Positions 1 through 7,007 of a DNA stretch of 15,589 nt are shown in pieces. Source of the DNA: Prevotella sp. CAG:617. GTDB lineage: Bacteria > Bacteroidota > Bacteroidia > Bacteroidales > Bacteroidaceae. The stretch's first letter is position 1, and each line of letters begins with the position of its first letter. The notes under the pieces were generated by a model. It was not told the origin of the DNA, did no database searches, and was given only the letters and a program-made list of their open reading frames with translations. Both the position numbers and the translations under genes were made by a program. The stretch covers positions 1,158-16,746 of the forward strand of contig FR903618.1 of NCBI GenBank assembly GCA_000438115.1. The letters run 5' to 3'.

Positions 1-452
1 AGACTGATGCTGCGGTAGGCCGAAGCGCCGTCGATGGCCACCTCATATTTATTGTCGGTAGCCGCCAGGGCCACGTTGTAGTAATTGCCGCGGTTCATAT
101 ACACCGTGACCGACGCCTCGTTGGCATTAGGCGTCAGGCGCTGGTGCTTTTCAAGCTCGCCGCCCTGCTCCTTGAAAAAGGAGAGGTCCATCACCCGGGC
201 CTTGTCGCTCAACACGTTGCCCAAATCGTCACGCAGACGGGCAGCCAGAGCCTGCTCCTCAGCCGTCACGAACTCCTCGTCGAGCGCCAGCTGCAACGAG
301 GTGGACAACTTCAGCTCATAGTCGACGGCATAGTCGCGACCACACTTCGACAAATCCTCATTGATGCAACTCGTAGCCAGCCCACACACCACAACCAGGC
401 AGCCGCCCAGCTGCAAGAACCGACCTATACCGAATGGTTTGCGTATCCTCAT
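1..452 (-). CDS. FimB/Mfa2-family fimbrial anchor lipoprotein, N-terminal part (cut by window edge)
   Basis: Partial gene: about 150 N-terminal residues are visible and the rest lies beyond position 1. I translated it by hand from the ATG at 452-450. It begins with a basic stretch (MRIRKPFG), a hydrophobic segment and a lipobox LATSC with Cys29. The following residues, CINEDLSKCG, are typical of the start of FimB/Mfa2-family proteins, which in type V pili anchor the shaft to the outer membrane and limit its length. The Glu-Asp just after the lipid cysteine resembles the Bacteroidota lipoprotein surface-export signal, so a surface location is inferred. It is the fourth gene of the pilus operon, 178 bases after the fimbrillin gene. 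That gap is unusually structured. No -7 box was seen directly upstream, so it probably depends on readthrough from the fimbrillin gene. Family assignment is good; the C-terminal half cannot be judged. Confidence 0.85.
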   Translation of the reverse strand, partial: MRIRKPFGIGRFLQLGGCLVVVCGLATSCINEDLSKCGRDYAVDYELKLSTSLQLALDEEFVTAEEQALAARLRDDLGNVLSDKARVMDLSFFKEQGGELEKHQRLTPNANEASVTVYMNRGNYYNVALAATDNKYEVAIDGASAYRSIS

Positions 453-630
453 ATCTCTAACTCTGCTTGAAAAAAAAATTACGTCCGACCTGTTTTTTCT
501 CAGGTGGCTTGCCGTTTGATTTACCACGGACTTTGTTCTGTAGTGAGTGGCAGGCCGATCAAAGCCTACCACCCTATGCGCCCCTGCCCCGCGCTCATCG
601 CGCCCGGGCAGGAGGATTTTTTGAATTAAA
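453..630 (-). promoter_or_regulatory. Structured fimbrillin-anchor intergenic region with three hairpins
   Basis: This 178-base gap separates the fimbrillin stop from the anchor start. In the direction of transcription it holds three inverted repeats. Hairpin A is 612-583: 7-bp outer stem CCTGCCC/GGGCAGG plus an inner GCGC stem. Hairpin B is 572-547: 9-bp stem GTGGTAGGC/GCCTGCCAC with one G-T pair. Hairpin C is 505-488: 5-bp stem ACCTG/CAGGT. A run of nine T on the transcribed strand (478-470) follows C after about ten bases. The repeats are seen directly. A role as partial terminator, mRNA-stability element or processing site that lowers anchor expression relative to the shaft subunit is inference. 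Confidence 0.5.
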
Positions 631-2391
631 TTACTGAATGGTTACATTCTGAGAAAGACCTTCTTCCCATTTCAAATCAACAGAGAGGCCCAACTCCAAC
701 TTCGGAGAGCGGAGGTCAGGAATACAGTTGTAAGCATTCTTCAGGCTGTTGATGGTTACGGTTGCCTTGGTATAGTGGTCCTTTTCAAAAACCTTTGCAT
801 GAGAACCATCGGCACTCAACTGACCTACCAAATAGAATTTACCGCCAACCGGAACAAGTCCGTCCTTACCATAGAATGCCTGACTGCTATTATTGGTAAA
901 TTCAAGTGCAAAGTTTACTTTCTCACCTGCATTTCCTGCAGTTTCAAGCACCAGCGTACGGTTCTTCAATCCTGAAGTACGTGTTACACCCTCAGTACCG
1001 GCTGCTCCGGCATCAACAGCGGCATCATAAATCGTTTTTTCCGTACCGTCACTTTCAAGCGGAGCAAAATTCCATCCCACGTTTTTCTGACCGCCAATCA
1101 GCACACCGGTCAACGTAAAGCCGTCATCCGGAATTCTCACAGGCTGCTGACCACTGGGATTAGCATCATAAATTTCACCCGCAGCAAAGGCAGCATATAC
1201 ATCCAAACGGCCCACAGCATAATTAATAGCCTTAGCCAGAGCTACTGACTGGGTTGAAGCCGTTACAGCCCATCCTTCAGTATATAAATCTGTGATAATA
1301 CTACTCCAATCTTTTACACCATAATTACCGGATTCCAGATCAGTAGAAGTCTTCAAAGACGTATTGTCCCAATAATACAGAGAAGCGGGATAAACATACT
1401 TGTCAAGACCGGATACATTCATTGTAGTACCTCCATCATAGTCAACATTTGAAGTATATTCAAAACGGTCCGTATTCCACGCTACCTGAACAGCGCCATC
1501 GGGCAGGCCGATACCGAAAGGATACTGAGCCAAGGAAGTAGTATTATAAGTTAAAGTATAAGGCACACTACTGCCACTCGGTGTAAAATACTCTTCAATT
1601 TTTGTTGCGATTTTAGCTTTCAAGCCGCTCTCGTCAGTCAACACATCACCCTTGACTGCATTATACAAATCCTGCACAGCCAGCAATATGTTGTTGGCAG
1701 ATCCGGCTTTCATACCGATAAACGAAGTATAATAGGGTTGCAAAGTTCCGGTGGCATCCTTCCAGCCTTCAGTTTTGGCTATTCCATCCAAAATGGCCAA
1801 CAAACCGGTCTGTGTAGTCTTATAATCATCACCTACCAAGATACCCTTCAAATCAAAGTGTACGTCAGCCAATGTCTTGCCGGCCTCCAAGCCTTGAGTT
1901 GAATAGGACGGTACAAGCGCACCGTTGGTCTTGTCTGATGCATCGTCACTCTTGTCAGTTGCCTCGCCATAGAACAGGAAAGCGTTTACACCAATCGGAA
2001 GTTCCACATCATTATAAACTTTGTATTTGGCCGTACTCGTCAAATCACTACTTCCAATGGCTCCCAACTCAATCGCATTGTAATACAGAGACTCCGAACC
2101 GGTTAAAGGTTCCGTTACAGAAGAAGGATCTGAGCCTAACTTAAACGGAACCAGACGGATATTGCTCATTCCGCGGAAAACCACAGTATTCTGTCCCTGC
2201 ACAATATCTTCACCCATTCTGGCATCAGACTTTCCTACGGCCGGAACATTAATGGCAAACTGAGTTTTTACGGATTCGCCGGAAAAAGAACCTCCGGTAA
2301 ACGTGTCCTCAGAAGAGCAGGCGGTAAACCCTGCGGTGCTCAGCAACAGCGTGGCTGCCCCAAGCACAAAATGTTTGCTGTTTCTCATCAT
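631..2391 (-). CDS. Mfa1-like fimbrillin (type V pilus major shaft subunit) lipoprotein
   Basis: Encodes 586 residues. The N-terminus is a lipoprotein signal with lipobox GFTAC and Cys25, followed by SSED, which resembles the Bacteroidota surface-export signal. In type V pili such precursors reach the outer membrane as lipoproteins. A trypsin-like protease then cuts after an Arg, removing the first strand so subunits join by strand exchange. A fitting strand (VKTQFAINVP, 41-50) is followed by Arg58 in DARMG, the probable cleavage site by analogy. The central motif DDGFTLTGVLIGGQKNVGW (about 419-437) and the C-terminal strands (about 560-586, LELGLSVDLKW) are typical of the fimbrillin superfamily. 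Two ATGs are adjacent (2391 and 2388); either could be the start. It follows the OmpA-like gene by 76 bases in one operon. The gene looks clearly more AT-rich than the gene before it, which suggests allele exchange or selection for variable surface protein. The family is secure; whether it is the shaft or a tip subunit is inferred from its place before the anchor gene. Confidence 0.88.
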   Translation of the reverse strand: MMRNSKHFVLGAATLLLSTAGFTACSSEDTFTGGSFSGESVKTQFAINVPAVGKSDARMGEDIVQGQNTVVFRGMSNIRLVPFKLGSDPSSVTEPLTGSESLYYNAIELGAIGSSDLTSTAKYKVYNDVELPIGVNAFLFYGEATDKSDDASDKTNGALVPSYSTQGLEAGKTLADVHFDLKGILVGDDYKTTQTGLLAILDGIAKTEGWKDATGTLQPYYTSFIGMKAGSANNILLAVQDLYNAVKGDVLTDESGLKAKIATKIEEYFTPSGSSVPYTLTYNTTSLAQYPFGIGLPDGAVQVAWNTDRFEYTSNVDYDGGTTMNVSGLDKYVYPASLYYWDNTSLKTSTDLESGNYGVKDWSSIITDLYTEGWAVTASTQSVALAKAINYAVGRLDVYAAFAAGEIYDANPSGQQPVRIPDDGFTLTGVLIGGQKNVGWNFAPLESDGTEKTIYDAAVDAGAAGTEGVTRTSGLKNRTLVLETAGNAGEKVNFALEFTNNSSQAFYGKDGLVPVGGKFYLVGQLSADGSHAKVFEKDHYTKATVTINSLKNAYNCIPDLRSPKLELGLSVDLKWEEGLSQNVTIQ

Positions 2392-2467
2392 AATAATATA
2401 AAATTGTAATGTTAGTAATATATCAATAGTAAAAAAATAAGACTACCGTTGTTTCTACGCGCCACTA

Positions 2468-3832
2468 CTACTTGCCGTCGGCTATCTGCCGGGCACGCTC
2501 GGTGGCCTGCATCTGGCGCAGGTTGTTGCGGGCGGCCTCGTTGCCGTCGGCAGCGGCTGCCTTCAGGTATTTCAGGCCGCGGGCCGTGTCGCCCGTCATG
2601 TAGTAGGCCACGCCCAGAGCGTTGTAGGCGCGCTTGTCGGTCTCTACGGTGCGCAACAGGCGGAGCGCCTCATCGTATTTTTCCTCTCCCAGCAGGGCGG
2701 AAGCCTGGTTGATGACGGCGGCGGCGTGGTCGGGCACGTAGTCGTAATAGATTTGCAGGTAACCGGAATTACGCTGGTCGATGAGCACGTGCTTCTTCAG
2801 GTAGTTGTAGGTGCGGCGGCCGTTGAGCTGCTTGATGCGTGCCTCGCGCCGGTCGAGGTTGGGCTCGGTGTCGATGATGCGCAGCACCTCGTCGCGGCCT
2901 TCAAACTGGAGTTCCTCAATCTGGTCGCGCAGCTCGGTCCATGCCTCACCGCCGTTGGCGCACTCAAAGAGCGAGTCGGGCACGCTGACACGCTGCTGGA
3001 TGTAGCGCTTGAGGGCGTCGGCACGCTGTCCGGCCAACCGGTTGTTGCGGGCCTGCGGACCTTCAACCGAGGCCAGACCCACAATCTGAATCACCTTGAC
3101 GCTGGAGGTGGTGTCTGCCATCACCTCACGCGTAATGCTGACAATGCGGTCGAGAATAGTCTTGTTCTCGCGGAAATCGGTGCGGATTTGTGACTTGTCG
3201 ACCGGGAAATAGATGGTCAGGGCGCCCTTCTCCTTACGCAGGATGCGCGACTTGTCGTACGGGCGATACTGCGAGATGTGGTGCAACACGGGGTTGTCCT
3301 TCTGCAGCTCGCCGGCACGGCCGCTGTTGTCGGGCACAAAGGGCAGCACGGGATTGAACGGCGGGATGTACACAAAATATCCCTTGTCGGCTGCGGGCAG
3401 GTCGGCCACGTCGCAGCAGCCCTCTTTTTCGCGCATCACGCCCAGACTGACCTTACCGCGGAAGAGCCAGGGATGGTCCGTGCGGCTCAGGGTGAGGTCG
3501 TAGGCCGACGCACTGCCAAGGGCATACTCACGGTCGGCGGCCGGCGCGGTGTCGCCATAATAACGGGCCCGCTCGGTATAGCGCTGGTTGCGCTTGCCGC
3601 GGAACACCGACGGCTGAAGCTGCAGGGTGTCGCCCCGGTCGCTGTAAAGATAGGGTGTGGCGCATACGGCATAGTTGCTGCCCACGGCGTCGCTCCCCTC
3701 GGCCAGCGTGAAACGGAGGCGCAGGGTGGTGCTGTCGGGCCACTCGGCCTGCAAATCCTGCCCGGCCTGGGCAAAGGCTCCGGCGGCCGACGCGGCCCAC
3801 ATACATAATGCTATATAATGAATTGATTTCAT
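2468..3832 (-). CDS. DUF3868-type/OmpA-like envelope protein with C-terminal TPR-like repeats
   Basis: Encodes 454 residues with a signal peptide (about 1-22, ending AGAFAQA) and no lipobox. Residues about 28-135 are a beta-rich domain resembling the N-terminal region of DUF3868 proteins, often found beside Bacteroidales fimbrillins. Residues about 204-350 resemble an OmpA C-terminal domain. They open with LTIYFPVDKSQIR and contain IQIVGLASVEGPQARNN and LAGQRADALKRYI, corresponding to the beta-strand, SxxG-like and NxxLSxxRA-like parts of the peptidoglycan-binding fold. Residues about 376-440 form two or three TPR/Sel1-like helical pairs (EEKYDEALRLL, AYNALGVAYYMTGDTARGLKYL). I infer a periplasmic protein that ties the pilus base to the cell wall or assists assembly. 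It starts 66 bases after the DUF3575-type gene. The ATG at 3832 directly precedes the signal peptide. The domain reading is fairly sure, the function is not. Confidence 0.75.
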   Translation of the reverse strand: MKSIHYIALCMWAASAAGAFAQAGQDLQAEWPDSTTLRLRFTLAEGSDAVGSNYAVCATPYLYSDRGDTLQLQPSVFRGKRNQRYTERARYYGDTAPAADREYALGSASAYDLTLSRTDHPWLFRGKVSLGVMREKEGCCDVADLPAADKGYFVYIPPFNPVLPFVPDNSGRAGELQKDNPVLHHISQYRPYDKSRILRKEKGALTIYFPVDKSQIRTDFRENKTILDRIVSITREVMADTTSSVKVIQIVGLASVEGPQARNNRLAGQRADALKRYIQQRVSVPDSLFECANGGEAWTELRDQIEELQFEGRDEVLRIIDTEPNLDRREARIKQLNGRRTYNYLKKHVLIDQRNSGYLQIYYDYVPDHAAAVINQASALLGEEKYDEALRLLRTVETDKRAYNALGVAYYMTGDTARGLKYLKAAAADGNEAARNNLRQMQATERARQIADGK

Positions 3833-3898
3833 CTTGTTTCAGAAAATCAGAGTCAGTAGAATTATCGGTTTGAATAAAGAGCGGAAGGAAGGGTGTAG

Positions 3899-4474
3899 CT
3901 ACTTGATGTAGTACACAATAGACAAGGACAACTTGGTGGGCATAAACAGGCCGCGCGTGCGCTCGCCAACCTTGCTGCCGCATACGGCACAGGCATACTG
4001 CGTATAATGGGTCAGCCCAAAGCCAAGCCCCACGACGCCTTCAATGCTCCAGCGCTTGTTGGGCAGCATCCAACTGTAGCCATACACCAGTCCCACAGCA
4101 CCCAGGTCGCCCTGGAAACGATAGTCAGCCAGGTCGGGATAGATGCCGAAAGGCAGTTTGATGCCACCGGCATTGTAGTGCGTATAAAGCAGGTCGGCTC
4201 CCACAAAATGGCCGGCAAACGGCGCACAAAGCCAGTAGCGGGCCTCGGGCTCGATGGCAAAATGCTTGAGTTTCTTGTTATCGGAAAAAGTGAACGGATT
4301 GTAGGATGCCGATACATCGATTGTCCATTTGGGAGCCACACGCATCTCAGCTCCGGCATTAAACGAAGCGGTGGCCCAATACAGCGCATTGGTCTTTACG
4401 GCGAAATGCTGGGCTTGTACTTCTGAACCGCACCACAACAATAGTATAAAAAAACATAAAAATATTCGCCTCAT
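3899..4474 (-). CDS. DUF3575-type outer-membrane beta-barrel protein of the pilus operon
   Basis: Encodes 191 residues with a signal peptide (about 1-21, cut near VQA/Q). After it, alternating aromatic and polar residues suggest an eight-strand-like outer-membrane barrel: ALYWATASFNAGAEM, WTIDVSASYNPFTF, FAIEPEARYWL, HFVGADLLYTHYNAGG, and a final strand LSLSIVYYIK. The opening 'KTNALYWAT..FNAG.E' and the ending match my knowledge of DUF3575 proteins, whose function is not established. A Cys pair (CAVCG, 162-166) sits in the loop before the last strand, with a third Cys at 83; disulfide formation is possible. It is the first gene of the operon and its ATG at 4474 follows a good -7 box by about 45 bases. 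I infer an envelope component supporting pilus assembly or anchoring. Confidence 0.78.
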   Translation of the reverse strand: MRRIFLCFFILLLWCGSEVQAQHFAVKTNALYWATASFNAGAEMRVAPKWTIDVSASYNPFTFSDNKKLKHFAIEPEARYWLCAPFAGHFVGADLLYTHYNAGGIKLPFGIYPDLADYRFQGDLGAVGLVYGYSWMLPNKRWSIEGVVGLGFGLTHYTQYACAVCGSKVGERTRGLFMPTKLSLSIVYYIK

Positions 4475-4518
4475 TTACTATTCCCGGTTTAATCTAGTTT
4501 TATTTTATAATTATTGTG

Positions 4519-4547
4519 CAAAGGTAGTAAGATGCTGATTTACAAAA
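4519..4547 (-). promoter_or_regulatory. Bacteroidota-type promoter of the pilus operon
   Basis: On the minus strand a perfect -7 box TACCTTTG (TAnnTTTG consensus) lies at 4526-4519. Upstream is TTTTG at 4547-4543, a candidate -33 element, but the 16-base gap is a little short. It would place the transcript start near 4512 and give a leader of about 35-40 bases before the ATG at 4474. Invertible repeats of the kind that flip phase-variable promoters were not seen around it. Confidence 0.55.
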
Positions 4548-4721
4548 CCGCCACACTCGTTAAAAATACAAAAAAAATAATATTTACTTGACAAAACTTC
4601 AACTTTGTATACAGTTAAACCATAAACCATATATTCCGGGTACTTACCGGTTTTGGAAAAAGCGCCCGCCGCCTATTCAAGTTATCGCAGACAAAAGCAC
4701 CTGCATATACAAAAAAATAAG

Positions 4722-4729
4722 TAACTTTA
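4722..4729 (+). promoter_or_regulatory. Possible metG -7 promoter box
   Basis: TAACTTTA matches the Bacteroidota -7 consensus TAnnTTTG in all but the last fixed base. It would start a transcript near 4736, about 40 bases before the metG ATG. No -33 TTTG is found at the right distance, so this is a weak call supported mainly by position. Confidence 0.35.
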
Positions 4730-4774
4730 CACCCCAAATACTGAGATTATTATAACAACTGCATAAAACTGGAT

Positions 4775-6817
4775 ATGACAGAAAAGAATTTCAAACGTAC
4801 GCTCATTACGGCTGCACTTCCTTATGCCAACGGCGGTGTACACATCGGTCACCTGGCGGGGGTGTATGTGCCAGCTGATATCTATGCGCGTTACCTGCGT
4901 CTGAAAAAACGCGACGTATTGTTTATCTGCGGTACGGACGAACACGGCGTGCCGGTGACGATACGTGCCCGTAAGGAGGGCTGCACCACCCAGGAAGTGG
5001 TGGACCGCTACTACAAGCTGATTCGCGACTCGTTTGAGGGCTTCGGCATCTCGTTTGACTTTTTCGGACGTACCACGTCGGAAGTGCACTGCAAGACGGC
5101 TTCCGACTTTTTCCGTACGCTCTACGACAAGCATGAACTGATTGAACAGGAAAGCGAACAATACTACGACGAAGAGGCCAAGACCTTCCTGGCCGACCGT
5201 TACATTATGGGCGAATGCCCCCACTGCCACGCCGAAGGAGCTTATGGCGACCAGTGTGAAAAGTGCGGAACGGCACTCTCTCCTACCGAACTGATCAACC
5301 CGCACAGCACCATCAGCGGCTCGAAACCGGTATTGCGCAAGACGAAACACTGGTATCTGCCGCTCGACAAGCACCAGCCGTGGCTGGAGAAATGGATTAC
5401 GGAGGAGCACAAGGAATGGCGCTCCAACGTGATGGGCCAGTGCAAGAGCTGGTTCGACATGGGACTGAAGCCGCGCGCCGTAAGCCGCGACCTGGAATGG
5501 GGTATTCCCGTGCCGGTAGAGGGTGCCGAGGGCAAGGTGCTCTACGTATGGTTCGACGCGCCCATCGGCTACATCTCCAACACCAAGGAATTGCTGCCCG
5601 ACACGTGGCAGGAGTGGTGGCAAAGCCCCGACACGCGTCTGGTACACTTTATCGGTAAGGACAACATCGTGTTCCACTGCATCGTATTCCCGGCCATGCT
5701 GAAAGCCGAAGGTTCGTGCATCCTGCCCGACAACGTGCCGGCCAACGAGTTCCTCAACCTGGAGGACGACAAGATTTCGACCTCACGCAACTGGGCCGTA
5801 TGGCTCCACGAATATCTGGAAGACCTGCCGGGCAAACAGGACGTGCTGCGCTACGTGCTCACGGCCAACGCGCCCGAAACCAAGGACAACAACTTTACGT
5901 GGAAAGACTTCCAGGCCCGCAACAACAACGAGCTGGTGGCCGTTTACGGCAACTTCGTGAACCGCGCCCTGCAGCTCACCAAGAAATACTACAACGGCGT
6001 AGTGCCGGCTGCCGGCAACCTGACGGAATATGACGAGCAGACCATCCGCGAGTTTACCGACGTCAAGGCTCAGGTGGAGCGCCTGCTCGAGGACTTCCGC
6101 TTCAGAGACGCCCAGAAGGAGGCCATGAACCTGGCCCGCATCGGCAACAAATATCTGGCCGACAGCGAGCCGTGGAAGGTAATTAAGACCGACCCCGAGC
6201 GCGTCAAGACCGTCATCAACCTCTCCCTGCAGCTGGTGGCCAACCTGGCCATCGCCTTCGAGCCGTTCCTGCCGTTCAGCAGCGCCCGCCTGCGCCAGAT
6301 GCTCAACGTCGAAGCCTTCGACTGGGACAGCCTGGGACGCACCGACCTGCTGCCTACCGGACACCAGCTGGGCGAACCGGCCCTGCTGTTTGAGAAAATC
6401 GAGGACAGCGTGGTTGAGGCACAGGTACAGAAACTGCTGGATACCAAAAAGGCCAACGAAGAGGCCAACTACAAGGCCAACCCGATAAGGAAAGACATTG
6501 TTTTTGAAGACTTCGAGAAGCTCGACCTGCGCGTAGGTACGGTACTCTCCTGCGAGCGCGTGCCCAAAGCCGACAAACTGCTGAAGTTTGAAATTGCCGA
6601 CGGACTGGAAAACCGCACTATCGTCAGCGGCATTGCCAAACACTACAAGCCCGAAGAACTGGTAGGCAAGCAGGTATGCTTTATCGCCAACCTGCCCCCC
6701 CGCAAGCTGCGCGGCATTGAAAGCCAGGGCATGATTCTCTCAGCCGAGAACTTTGACGGAAGTCTGAGCGTCATGACCGTTGACCGCGAAGTGAAGCCGG
6801 GCAGCGAAGTGAAATAG
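4775..6817 (+). CDS. metG: Methionyl-tRNA synthetase
   Basis: Cytoplasmic class I aminoacyl-tRNA synthetase that charges tRNA-Met and initiator tRNA with methionine using ATP. The 680-residue protein is full length for the long bacterial form. Visible parts in order: HIGH signature at 23-26 in PYANGGVHIGHLAG; zinc knuckle with CPHC (148-151) and CEKC (161-164); the KMSKS-loop equivalent KISTS at 333-337; alpha-helical anticodon-binding domain (about 390-550); and a C-terminal EMAP/Trbp111-type tRNA-binding OB-fold from about 575 to the end (FEKLDLRVG, then LPPRKLRGIESQGM). That domain usually drives dimerisation and tRNA affinity. The ATG at 4775 immediately precedes the usual N-terminal sequence; there is no clear Shine-Dalgarno, as is common in this phylum. 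It stands alone between the divergent pilus operon and a strong terminator. Identity is certain. Confidence 0.98.
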   Translation: MTEKNFKRTLITAALPYANGGVHIGHLAGVYVPADIYARYLRLKKRDVLFICGTDEHGVPVTIRARKEGCTTQEVVDRYYKLIRDSFEGFGISFDFFGRTTSEVHCKTASDFFRTLYDKHELIEQESEQYYDEEAKTFLADRYIMGECPHCHAEGAYGDQCEKCGTALSPTELINPHSTISGSKPVLRKTKHWYLPLDKHQPWLEKWITEEHKEWRSNVMGQCKSWFDMGLKPRAVSRDLEWGIPVPVEGAEGKVLYVWFDAPIGYISNTKELLPDTWQEWWQSPDTRLVHFIGKDNIVFHCIVFPAMLKAEGSCILPDNVPANEFLNLEDDKISTSRNWAVWLHEYLEDLPGKQDVLRYVLTANAPETKDNNFTWKDFQARNNNELVAVYGNFVNRALQLTKKYYNGVVPAAGNLTEYDEQTIREFTDVKAQVERLLEDFRFRDAQKEAMNLARIGNKYLADSEPWKVIKTDPERVKTVINLSLQLVANLAIAFEPFLPFSSARLRQMLNVEAFDWDSLGRTDLLPTGHQLGEPALLFEKIEDSVVEAQVQKLLDTKKANEEANYKANPIRKDIVFEDFEKLDLRVGTVLSCERVPKADKLLKFEIADGLENRTIVSGIAKHYKPEELVGKQVCFIANLPPRKLRGIESQGMILSAENFDGSLSVMTVDREVKPGSEVK

Positions 6818-6835
6818 GAAAAACTGTCCGGGGAG

Positions 6836-6854
6836 ATACGGGAACACCCCGTAT
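6836..6854 (+). other. Small perfect hairpin after metG
   Basis: ATACGGG and CCCGTAT form a 7-bp stem with a five-base loop (AACAC), starting 18 bases after the metG stop. There is no T-run after it, so it is not a complete intrinsic terminator. It may stabilise the mRNA 3' end upstream of the true terminator at 6912-6968, or be incidental. Confidence 0.4.
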
Positions 6855-6911
6855 GACGCATGCGACACACTCCCGGCAGACTGAAATATTTCAATACACA
6901 TCCATCAAAAA

Positions 6912-6968
6912 AAAACGGAAAGGTGTCTTCTCCACGCTTTTAGAGAAATGGAGACACTTTTCCGTTTT
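6912..6968 (+). terminator. Intrinsic terminator of metG
   Basis: The left arm (6912-6934) and right arm (6949-6968) are near-perfect reverse complements. The core is AACGGAAAGGTGTCT against AGACACTTTTCCGTT, with one G-T type pair and a two-base bulge, and a loop of about 14 bases. The right arm ends in TTTT. The symmetric A and T ends could stop transcription from either side. The hairpin covers the ATG at 6948, which would otherwise extend the next gene by 20 codons, and so argues for the later start at 7008. Confidence 0.8.
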
Positions 6969-6975
6969 ATGTTTA
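6968..6975 (+). promoter_or_regulatory. Possible -7 box for the GH29-lipoprotein unit
   Basis: TATGTTTA matches TAnnTTTG in all but the last fixed base and lies directly after the metG terminator, 32 bases before the GH29 ATG. No good -33 TTTG is present at the expected distance. This is the best promoter candidate in the short space left between terminator and gene. Confidence 0.25.
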
Positions 6976-7007
6976 CACATATTATTCATCACTCAAATCT
7001 ACTTATC

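Larger units (their letters stand above)
4475..4774. promoter_or_regulatory. Divergent intergenic region between the pilus operon and metG
   Basis: Three hundred bases without a credible gene. The stretch 4555-4620 is very AT-rich, with A-tracts, and holds an imperfect inverted repeat (CAAAACTTCAACTTTG at 4592-4607). The two ends carry the leftward and rightward promoter candidates listed separately. No hairpin followed by a T-run was seen. AT-rich tracts upstream of surface-structure operons can be sites for regulators, but no recognised operator is visible. Confidence 0.5.

Noticed and set aside
85..470. Two plus-strand frames opposite the FimB/Mfa2-like gene
   Set aside because: They have no promoter or family match, and the minus-strand frame encodes a recognisable lipobox and Mfa2-type start.
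4592..4607. Imperfect inverted repeat in the pilus-metG intergenic region as an invertible-promoter end
   Set aside because: No matching inverted copy was found on the other side of the promoter, and no invertase gene is nearby, so phase inversion is not supported.
4727..5677. Long open frame on the strand opposite metG (316 codons)
   Set aside because: It lies almost wholly within metG, has no recognisable domain or signal, and is the kind of antisense frame expected under GC-biased third codon positions. metG motifs are intact.
6948..7007. N-terminal extension of the GH29 protein starting METLFRFMF
   Set aside because: The ATG is in the right arm region of the metG terminator hairpin, and the extension would place 20 residues before a normal signal peptide that begins at 7008.
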